NCBI RefSeq assembly: GCF_963576615.1
Contig: NC_088711.1
Span: forward strand, 62,001 to 126,000
Source of the DNA: Watersipora subatra
Taxonomy: Eukaryota > Bryozoa > Gymnolaemata > Cheilostomatida > Watersiporidae
Length of the DNA stretch: 64,000 nt
Reading direction: 5' to 3'
Notes under the pieces: model-generated
The model's input: only the letters and a program-made list of their open reading frames with translations
The model's database searches: none
What the model was told of the DNA's origin: nothing
Part shown: positions 1 to 8,205 of the stretch, in pieces
Layout: every line of letters starts with the position of its first letter
How positions within the stretch are numbered: the first letter of the stretch is position 1
Position numbers and translations under genes: made by a program

Positions 1-1
1 A

Positions 2-361
2 GAAGAAGAGGACGATGAGTTAATACAGAGGATAGGAGGTAGAGCTGACGGAGGAGCAAGAAACAAAGGTAATATCGGTACAGGGAAATCCGGAGTACAA
101 TGCTATACATGTGATAGATTCGGACACATCTCAAAAGATTGCTTCAGGAATAGAGTAACTGGGTATAATAGAGGATACAGAGGACGAAACTTAACCAGGG
201 GGGCAGGCAGTCTAAGAAAAAATGATGAAAGGTCACCTATCACATGCTATGCTTGCTCGGGAACAGGACATATGGCAAGAAACTGTCCTAACCGGCTAAC
301 AGATAAGAAAATAAGCATGGTTGAAAATAATGCATCGGAATATTCAGAAGATTCATTATGA
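2..361 (+). CDS. Gag C-terminus (nucleocapsid) with two CCHC zinc knuckles, partial
   Basis: The frame is open from the window edge to a TGA at 359-361. It carries an acidic stretch (EEEDDE) and then two CX2CX4HX4C zinc knuckles: CYTCDRFGHISKDC from about 101 and CYACSGTGHMARNC from about 245, separated by an RG-rich linker. Such knuckles bind the element's RNA during packaging. The N-terminus is outside the window. The stop codon is followed by CTA, and the same frame continues straight into pol, so pol may be made by readthrough. Confidence 0.85.
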   Translation, partial: EEEDDELIQRIGGRADGGARNKGNIGTGKSGVQCYTCDRFGHISKDCFRNRVTGYNRGYRGRNLTRGAGSLRKNDERSPITCYACSGTGHMARNCPNRLTDKKISMVENNASEYSEDSL

Positions 362-1081
362 CTAAAAGAAAAATTAAAAAGATTTAAAGCGGCCAATGAC
401 TTCCTAATCAGCTTGAAAACTAAAAACAAATACATAAACTTCGAGATAGACACAGGAGCTGATGTAACAGTTATGAGTGAAGCAACAGCAAGGAGGATAA
501 ACTGCAAGATTGAACCAACTAAACGAGTACTGAAAGGGGCAGATGGCAAGAGGTTAGAGACGATAGGCGAGTCAAAAATTGAGTTGATCTCAAAGAGAGG
601 ACAAAGAATAATAGCGAGGATCAGTGTTATGAAGGGAAACAATAGTAATCTGTTAGGGAAACCGGAAATAATAAAGTTAGGGCTAGTTAAGACAATTCAA
701 AGAGTGACTAGGATAGAGGACGAGATGGCAAAGAAATACCCAAATTTGTTTAAAGAGCTTGGAACACTACCAGATGTGTTCCGGATAAATTTAAGGGAAG
801 ATTCGACACCGGTGTGTCTCCAAGTGCCAAGGAGGTTGCCCATAGGTCTGAAGGAAGCAACGAAACAGGAAATAGCAAGGATGGAAAAATTAGGAGTAAT
901 AAAGAAAATAGAGAAACCAACAAAGTGGTGTTCAGGAATGGTAGTAGCGCCAAAGAGTAAGGGAAAAGTCCGAATTTGTGTTGATCTGACGCAGCTAAAC
1001 AAGAGTGTGCTCAGAGAAAATTTCCCACTGCCTACATTGGAAGAAACAATAGCCGAGCTAGAGGATAGCGTCATTTTTTAG
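362..1081 (+). CDS. Pol, first part: aspartic protease and N-terminal RT (ends at a frame break)
   Basis: This continues the gag frame after the TGA at 359-361. The first in-frame ATG within the protease region is only an internal codon, so I treat the segment as part of a gag-pol readthrough product. The retropepsin active-site motif DTGADVTVM lies near 450-476. The N-terminal RT follows with VRICVDLTQLN (near 968) and PLPTLEE. The frame ends at TAG 1079-1081 within a T6 run, in the middle of the RT palm, while homology continues immediately in the next frame. It is best read as one enzyme interrupted by a single-base change or an assembly error in the homopolymer. Confidence 0.85.
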   Translation, partial: LKEKLKRFKAANDFLISLKTKNKYINFEIDTGADVTVMSEATARRINCKIEPTKRVLKGADGKRLETIGESKIELISKRGQRIIARISVMKGNNSNLLGKPEIIKLGLVKTIQRVTRIEDEMAKKYPNLFKELGTLPDVFRINLREDSTPVCLQVPRRLPIGLKEATKQEIARMEKLGVIKKIEKPTKWCSGMVVAPKSKGKVRICVDLTQLNKSVLRENFPLPTLEETIAELEDSVIF

Positions 1082-3266
1082 CAAAATGGATGCTAATTCA
1101 GGATTTTGGCAGACAGAATTAGCGGAAGAGTCACAAGAGCTTACTACATTCATTACACCATTTGGTAGGTATATGTTTCAGCGAATGCCGTTCGGTATTT
1201 CGGCAGCTCCAGAATTTTTCCAACGCCAAGTGAGTAAGATAATAGGGCAACAACAAGGAGTTGTTTGTATGATGGATGACATTCTGGTAGTAGGAAAGAA
1301 CAAAGAAGAACACGACATAAGGCTTCACGAAGTGCTAGACAAGCTTAATAGAGCAGGGTTGACACTTAATAGAGAAAAATGTCAGTTTGGAGTTGATGAA
1401 GTCAAGTTTTTAGGTCATATTCTAAACAAAGAAGGAATTCGGATAGATCCAAAGAAAGAAAAAGCAATCAAGGAGATGCCAGCACCTATAGACAGGAAGA
1501 GTTTGAGAAGGTTCTTGGCGATGGTGAACTATTTAGGAAGGTTTAGCCCCTTGTTAGCAGAAGTGGAAAGACCATTGAGACTATTAGACAAAAACAATGC
1601 AGCATGGTGCAGGAATGAGGAACAGCAGAAGGGCTTTGAAAAGATTAAGGAGATCATCTCTACGGCACCAGTCTTGACTTTATTTGATAATAGTAGTAAA
1701 CACCGAATAACAGCAGATGCCAGTAAACATACATTAGGAGCAGCTTTGCTGCAGATGAATAGAGAAGGGAGATGGCAACCAGTAGCCTATGCCTCAAGAA
1801 AAATGAGCGAAGCAGAGCAAAAGTATGGACAAATAGAGGAGGCACTGGCCGTAGCGTGGGCATGTGACAAATTCGATTTCTACTTGGCGGGGAGAGACTT
1901 TGAAGTTGAGACTGATCATAAGCCACTGGTTCCGCTGCTGGGAAATAAAGATCTGTCAGACTTGCTATTAAGGATTCAAAGATTTAAGATGAGGATGATG
2001 AGATACAGATATAATATTTTTCACACACCAGGAGACAAGATGTTTTTGGCTGACCTGTTATCAAGACCAGCATCAAAAAGAGACGAAATAAAATTACAAC
2101 GAGTGGAAAACCATGCTAGTAGGATAGTAGCAGCAATAGAGGATGTGCTAATAGAGAAAATTAAAGGGTACGCGGAAACGGATGAAACGTATCAGACAGT
2201 GATGAAAGGAATAGAAACAGGATGGGAATATGCAATATGCGGCGAGGCAAAAAAGTTGAAGGAAAAGGATGAGCTCAGCGTGGTAAATGGAATGATTATG
2301 TGGAACGCCAGGGTTTACATACCTATTAATTTGAGAAAGGAAATAATGGAAAAACTCCATAGTGGACATCAGGGCCAGGTCAAGACGTACCGAAGGTGTC
2401 AAGATTCAGTGTGGTGGCCAGGGATTAGAAAGGAGATAATAGAGATGGTGGAACGCTGTGAGGTATGTATAAAAAATAGAAGGATATCACATGAGCCGAT
2501 GTGTAACACTCCATTACCAGAGAAACCTTGGCAAGAGATCGGAACAGACTTGTTCGAGTTCGAAGGAAGGCGCTACGTTATTTTCATGGACTACTACTCG
2601 AAATGGATAGAGGTAGTTCAGATGAATAACCAAACAGGAAGAGAATTGGCGTTGAAATTCGCAGGAATAATAGCAAGGTTGGGAGCCCCATTAAAAGTAC
2701 GTAGCGATAACGGACCATGTTACAACTCACCCGAATGGAGGGAAATTTTGATAAGGTACAACATAATAGGAGAAACTAGTAGTCCTAGATATCCTGAAAG
2801 TAATGGCTTAGCGGAGAGAGCGGTAGGGATAATAAAAAGTTTGTGGAGGAAAGAGAAGGACAAGAACCTGGCCTTGCTAGCCTATAGAACTACCCCACTG
2901 GAAAGTGGAAATAGGCCAGATGAGTTAATGTATAATAGAAGAATTCGAAATGAGTTACCAGGACAACACTTAGTCATACCCAATCTCGGACAGTTCAAAG
3001 AAAGAGATAGACACCTCAAAGATAGACAGAAAAGCAATTTTGATAGGGTAAAGAAGCCAAAGAGATTGTCCGTATTAAAAGAAGGGGATAGAGTATGGGT
3101 GAAAATAAACCACGAAGATGAAGGGAGAGAGGCAACAGTTATTAAGGAGGCTTTAGAACCAAATGGCTTCTGGGTGGCTATGAACGGAAGAAGAGTAAGA
3201 AGGAATAGGAAACACCTGAGATTATTATTTGAAAAAGCTTCGCGCTACATGATAGTCTCAGGATAA
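1082..3266 (+). CDS. Pol, second part: RT, RNase H, integrase
   Basis: RT continues with the catalytic motif CMMDDILVVG (MMDD at 1269-1280, the position of the usual YxDD). RNase H is marked by TADAS and LGAALLQ (about 1710-1750) and by TDHKPL. Integrase has an HHCC zinc finger (about 2355-2470) and a DD35E catalytic core: D in GTDLFEF (about 2541), D in RSDNG (about 2700) and E in NGLAERAVG (about 2810). The C-terminus is basic (GDRVWVKI, RRVRRNRKHL). The ATG at 1086 is probably not a real start, because the protein should be continuous with the upstream segment. The frame ends at TAA 3264-3266. Confidence 0.92.
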
Positions 3267-3566
3267 GGAAGTAGTTAGTAATAGTAGGGAAGGGAATAGA
3301 AAGAAAACATGGGTAGGAGATAATAGTAATAGTAACCCAATAAGAAAGAGTACTAGAGATAGAATAAATAAACGTGACAATGATTTTGTTTACTCCAAAT
3401 AACTTCTGTTGTAGACACTTAGAATACTACAACCAAAGTTGGATTCAATAGAAAGGGCTCAAAGTAAAAGAAAGGCTTGACAATAGAAAGTGAAGAGGTT
3501 AACAGCACGGATAATAGAAGGGGTTTAATAGAAAGAGAAATAATAATAGAGAAAGTAATAATAGAG
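3267..3566 (+). promoter_or_regulatory. Pol-ORF3 spacer rich in AATAG motifs, possible 3' splice site
   Basis: The spacer carries ten AATAG pentamers in 300 bases, usually as AATAGA or AATAGT. A pyrimidine-rich stretch ends in GTTGTAG at 3414 and could be the acceptor for a spliced mRNA that expresses the third ORF, as in env-bearing elements. The splice site is inference; the motif density is seen directly. Confidence 0.4.
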
Positions 3567-4661
3567 ATGGAGGACTACACAATAGTCGGGAACAGCATAG
3601 CTCACTACATCACGCCACCAGTGGGGGTGAAAAAAATTGCCCTAGGAGGAGCCACCCTGGAGGAGCTGTTGTACAGGTGCGGAATCCCCGGGATAAAGAT
3701 TATCATTTCCGGAGTTCCCGACATCATGAGCCGAAAAGATAACGCCGTGGATGGGGACAAGGTTTCTAAGTACGAGCAGACCCTGAGAAGGGCATCAAAT
3801 AGACCGGGAGTGATCCTCTGCTCCTTTTACCCCTCTACCAGGGTGCCAGCTGCACAGTACGGCATTATAGGTCGCCTAAATAGGCTCATTTGTACCCTCA
3901 ACTCCAACATGGAGGGCACGCCGAACTTGTGCACCCGCCTCTTCGGAAGAGGTCAGGATGGCCTGTTTTTCTTCAACAAAGAACATTTGAAGGACGAAGT
4001 CCACCCTAACGACCACTGGGCGAGGGTGTTATCTGAGACTATGTGTAGATACATAGCGACCAGGAGAAGGGGTGCGAGGGACTTGAGGGAACGTCTGTAT
4101 CGGCCTCTAAGGAGAGAGAGAGACACTAGGGCAGGGACAGAAAGGGGAAACGAGAGAAAGGAGATTAATAGGGAGAGGTTAAATAGAGATGGAAGTTCAG
4201 AGGAAAGGAACGTCAAAGCTGCGAGGGAAACCCAAGAGAGAGAAGGTAGTCAACAGGAGGAAGAGAGCATATGGAGGAGAAGAGAAAGAGAGGTGATAGA
4301 AAGAGCAAGACAATATAGAGAACAAAAGAAAGCGGAAATAAGAATAAGGTTCGAAAGCGAAATGGCAGCAGTGGAAAGAGAATACGAAAGAGATGTGGTA
4401 AGAGCTAGAAAAGATAGGCAAATAGCTGAAAGAGCTATTGAAAGAGAAAGAGCTATTGAAAGAGAAAGAGCCAGGGGGCAAGATGCAGAAAGGGTTAACA
4501 GGGAGGAAAAGAAACAACAGGAAATCAGAAGGATAGATAGAGAGACAAGGGAGAGAAAGTCACCAGTCAGGCAGCGGAGAGTTCGTTTTGCTGAACAACC
4601 GGAGATAAGAAACAGAGACATCCGGCTAGATGTCCCTACTCTTCGGGAGTATGTGAGGTAG
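3567..4661 (+). CDS. Third ORF of the retrotransposon: SGNH-hydrolase-like domain plus charged Arg/Glu tail
   Basis: It encodes 364 aa from the ATG at 3567 (the frame is open further upstream, but only through non-ATG codons). Residues 1-165 look like a small alpha/beta domain. IVGNSIAHY (residues 6-14) resembles block I of SGNH/GDSL hydrolases, with GNS in place of GDS. ALGG (25-28) and GVPD (49-52) sit where blocks II and III would, and DEVHPNDHW (143-151) resembles block V, Asp-x-x-His. The block-III Asn is not evident, so catalysis is uncertain. Residues 166-364 are extremely rich in Arg and Glu, with ERAIERER repeats, and are probably helical. I see no signal peptide or membrane segment, so this is not a normal envelope glycoprotein. 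It occupies the env position. SGNH-like (esterase) domains are known in ORF1 of some CR1-type non-LTR elements; the comparison here is inference. Confidence 0.6.
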   Translation: MEDYTIVGNSIAHYITPPVGVKKIALGGATLEELLYRCGIPGIKIIISGVPDIMSRKDNAVDGDKVSKYEQTLRRASNRPGVILCSFYPSTRVPAAQYGIIGRLNRLICTLNSNMEGTPNLCTRLFGRGQDGLFFFNKEHLKDEVHPNDHWARVLSETMCRYIATRRRGARDLRERLYRPLRRERDTRAGTERGNERKEINRERLNRDGSSEERNVKAARETQEREGSQQEEESIWRRREREVIERARQYREQKKAEIRIRFESEMAAVEREYERDVVRARKDRQIAERAIERERAIERERARGQDAERVNREEKKQQEIRRIDRETRERKSPVRQRRVRFAEQPEIRNRDIRLDVPTLREYVR

Positions 4662-4753
4662 AAGGAATGAATGGGAACAATAGTCAGGGCTTAAGGAAAA
4701 GGTAATAGTTTCAGAGAACAATAGAGCGGATAATAGACAGGGCTAAAAACAAG

Positions 4754-4781
4754 AGATAAAGGGAAGAGAGAGAGAGGGAGA
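4754..4781 (+). other. Polypurine tract of the retrotransposon
   Basis: A nearly pure purine run rich in GAGA is followed by TGTGATGCGG. A polypurine tract directly before a TG-starting LTR is the plus-strand priming site in LTR elements. It is assigned from position and composition only. Confidence 0.55.
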
Positions 4782-5480
4782 TGTGATGCGGTGAACCGGA
4801 TGTCCGGTTCGCGACGAGAAAGGGGGATAGCGGCATCTTAACTGCGAGCACGAGAGAGGTAGGACGCAAAAACCAGGTACGTCAGGTACGTTACGATATC
4901 TAACAAAGAAAAACACTACACAGTCAAGTTCATGATGCTCTGATACGAGACTGACCGGCATCGTTGGTTTTCACCAGATCTATGACCAACGGAGAACTGC
5001 AGACATTATGCGCCAAGAAATCTGCCTACCAAAACAGCTTCCTACCAGGAATTGTCAGAGAACTTCAATCAACGATCTCTTACTAACCAGACCTCAACAA
5101 ACTAACACTCTTAACATACTACCACTAACTCTCCCGCACGACATAACTACTTGATGCTAGTTAATGATTTAAATTTAAGCGGCACACCTCTTACATTGAC
5201 TCTAGTGCGTTTAAAAGGAGAAGATGAGGTAAGAGACGATTGTGTCAGATGCAAAGATTCGTTATTTTTGTATGGTGATACGATTCGATGTTCATATGGT
5301 CTCAAGGTGTAGTGTAGGCCTCGTTTTTTATATATAAAGAACGTACATGTCTGCTCTAACACCGAATAGCAGAACAACAAAATTTGAAGCAACCAAGTAA
5401 ACTTTGTAGTCACTCCGTCTGCTGAAATAGTCCGAGAGTCTCCACCTCTATAAATTGTATCGTACGAGACGTATCAACAT
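4782..5480 (+). repeat. Probable 3' LTR (right end uncertain)
   Basis: It starts with TG just after the purine tract and contains no ORF. It holds a perfect 8-bp inverted pair (GAACCGGA/TCCGGTTC, 4793-4810) and a TATA-like TATATAAAG at about 5331-5339. Without the 5' LTR in view I cannot fix the end; sequence up to about 5480 is plausible. Confidence 0.4.
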
Positions 5481-6295
5481 ACGACTGCAGCTCACGAAAC
5501 AAGACAAAATATTTGGCGGGAAGATTAAGCGCGGACTTAGAATTTCGGATTACTGGTGTCAGATGTAGTCGCTATATTCATTACCGCATTCGCTAATAAT
5601 TTCTCAATTTAGATAGGGTAGGCCTTTCGAAAGCCGATGAATTCGGTTATAGGACCACGCTGAATTTATCTAATAAGCGAACCATTTCTTGCTGAAATAA
5701 CAGGTATGTTTGAGACTGTAAAACTGTACAAACGTTTGAAACTGTACAAACGTTTGAAACTGTACAAACGTTTGAAACTGTACAAACGTCAAACATGGTA
5801 TGATATTTGGCGAGGAAGGTTTGGGAGATCTTCGTAAGACCGAAGACAATGTCCAACCTGCGGTGTTTTAAATTTAGCACAATTTTATTATTATTTTGGA
5901 TGTAATTTGTGTTAATCTGTAGGTAAAGTAATGTATCATGAACAAATACTTCGGGAAGATATTGTTTGCAAGGTTGTACAGTAAATTGTGCAAAAATTTC
6001 AGTTGCTACGTTTCTAAATGGCACTTTCGACGTATAAAAAGTATATGTTGATTTTACAAAGTGTAAGCTTGTCGTGTGGGTGTTCTAAAGAATTCCCACA
6101 GACAATGTTATAGCTTTGAGAATCACATTCAATGCAAGCAAAATAACTTTTTATTTATCAATGAATTTTATCTTATCTTCTGATTGCTCAGTTGGAGTAT
6201 GGAAGGCTCGATTAAAGACACCAAACTGTGCAAGTGATAATTGTTCAAGCTAGATAATTAACCGCAACATTATCAACACCCAGATATCAAATGCT
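5481..6295. other. Non-coding flank with a short tandem repeat
   Basis: No gene is recognised. About four tandem copies of an 18-bp unit (AAACTGTACAAACGTTTG) lie at 5719-5790. The rest is unique A+T-rich sequence. Confidence 0.6.
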
Positions 6296-7036
6296 AATTG
6301 ATGCACAGGTGTCCTTTAGCCGGATATTGCCGAGGTCGGGCCGTAATCTACACACACCAAAAACAACAAAGGTCCACGTAGTTATGAGCAAAAACAAAAG
6401 TATCCACCCAAATATCTCACCAATCCAATAAGCAGCATACACTAAAACTAAACCAATCGACAGAGCCACCCATCATGTCAAAATATTCCAAGTTTCAAGT
6501 CATGTCTCGCACAACTCACCTTATGGTTTCTCAAAACTTGTCCCAAAGTCCCTATTAATTTGAGACTGTCCGATTGCTGTTTTAGAAATGGTCGCCGCTA
6601 ACCTAACGTCCTGATTCAACATTTCACTAACTATCAAGGCATTGCTAAAAAAAGGAATCAAAAAGTTCGGGAGCACTCAGCATTGTCCCGATAGTTAGTG
6701 AGATGTTGACTTAGGACGCTAGGCTAGCGGCGACCATTTCTAAAACAGCAATTGGACATTCTCAAATTAATAGGGACTTTGGGACAAGTTTTGAGAAACC
6801 ATAAGGTGAGTTGTGCAAGACATGACTTGAAACTTGGAATATGTTGACATGATGGGTGGCTCTGTCGATTGGTTTAGTTTTTGTGTGTGCTGCTCATCGG
6901 ATTAGTGAGATATTTGGGTAGATACTTTTGTTTTTGCTCATAACTATGTAGACCTTTGATGTTTTTTTGTGTGTGTAGACTACGGCCTGGCCTCGGGTTC
7001 GGCAATATTTCGCTAAAGGACACCTGTGAATTGATG
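6296..7036. mobile_element. Foldback (long inverted repeat) DNA transposon with 8-bp target duplication
   Basis: Two arms of about 335 bp (6304-6635 and 6690-7028) are diverged reverse complements around a 54-bp loop. The termini are CACAGGTGTCCTTTAG. AATTGATG is present immediately outside both ends (6296-6303 and 7029-7036), a perfect 8-bp target-site duplication. An 8-bp duplication suits hAT or P-type transposases. No transposase is encoded, so it is non-autonomous. Confidence 0.85.
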
Positions 7037-7730
7037 TTGCCTAATTTTTATCATTGTTAACCACGTGAGATCCCTAGACGAATTGTAGACATGACTAAGG
7101 ACTATCTTTATCAAGCAAGAAGCAGTAGTAGCATAGTGGCAAGGAATCGATACAATACTGCCCTGAGCAAGCAAAACGCCCTGTCTGACAATTCAGGAAA
7201 TCTAAAGGTCCTAAGTGAAATAACTCAATTAGATTGGAATTTTCACAAACGAAGTTTCTCTGGTAAAGATTGTGCAATATCTAACCCTAATGAACCAGAA
7301 AAAATAATTGAAATACTGCCAATACGATGGTCGGGTTTAATATAAACGTGTTTGTGCTTGTACTGAATAATCTACAACAATCAAGATAGGGCGTTTTGCT
7401 TGCTTAGGGCAGAATAGTGAAATGAAACAATAAACACAAAATTACGCTGACGGTCGACTGTCTCTACGAAAGATTACACTAGCTTACGACATCAAGGGCA
7501 ATAATTGATATGTCCTGAAATTACGCCAAAGGAGAGTGATGGTAGAAAGTTGATGTTCGTTAATGTATCTCTGATATTTAACCACCCATCTTTTAAACTG
7601 TTAGAAGCCTTGAAGTTGCACTCTGTGGGGTGCAGAAAGGACCTCCTCTATCGTTTTATCGTTTCCAATGTCTTGAGTCATAAGGTACGGTAATACCATC
7701 AGCTCTTTCAGGCTGATGGTATCGTCGTAT
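7037..7730. other. Unrecognised sequence
   Basis: It contains only short open frames (7091-7345, 7505-7693) without recognisable motifs. I see no reliable gene. Confidence 0.4.
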
Positions 7731-8205
7731 GCTGGTACGATATCGCCAGATGCTGGTACGGTATCACCGGACGCTGGTACGGTATCACGGGACGCTGGTC
7801 TTATATCGCCGAATGCTGGTACGGTATTGCCGAATGCTGGTACGATATCGCAGGGCGCTGGTAGGGCATCGCCGAACGCTGGTACGGTATCGCCGAATGC
7901 TGGTATGGTATCGCCGAAGGCTGATACGGTATCGCCGGATGCTGGTACAGTATCGCCAGACGCTGTACGGTATCATCTGGACGCTGGTCTTGTATCATCG
8001 GACACTGGTCTTGTATCGCCGGATGCTGGTACGGTATCGCCGAATGCTTGTGCAATATCGCCTGGCGCTGGTACGGTATCGCCGAACACTGGTACGGTAT
8101 CGCTGTACGGTATCGCCGGACGCTGGTACGGTATCTTCGGACGCTGGTACGGTATCTCCAGATGCTGATCAATATGGTATCGCTGGATGCTGGTAGGGCA
8201 TCCGG
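7731..8205. repeat. 21-bp minisatellite
   Basis: About 22 imperfect copies of a 21-bp unit (GCTGGTACGGTATCGCCGRAY) run through this block. Because 21 is divisible by three, several frames stay open across it; these are artefacts of the repeat. The unit is CpG-containing and much richer in G+C than its surroundings. Confidence 0.9.

Larger units (their letters stand above)
1..5480 (+). mobile_element. Ty3/gypsy-type LTR retrotransposon, 3' part
   Basis: The order is gag zinc knuckles, protease, RT, RNase H, integrase, a third ORF, a purine tract, then LTR-like sequence. Integrase after RNase H is the Ty3/gypsy arrangement. The 5' LTR and most of gag lie left of the window. All parts are on the + strand and A-rich. 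The copy is fairly young: long frames survive, with one frame break in RT at 1074-1081 and one in-frame UGA between gag and pol. The right boundary is approximate, because the 5' LTR is not available for comparison. Confidence 0.9.

Noticed and set aside
3953..4621. Ser/Leu-rich frames on the - strand under the third ORF
   Set aside because: They are antisense shadows of the Arg/Glu-rich coding tail.
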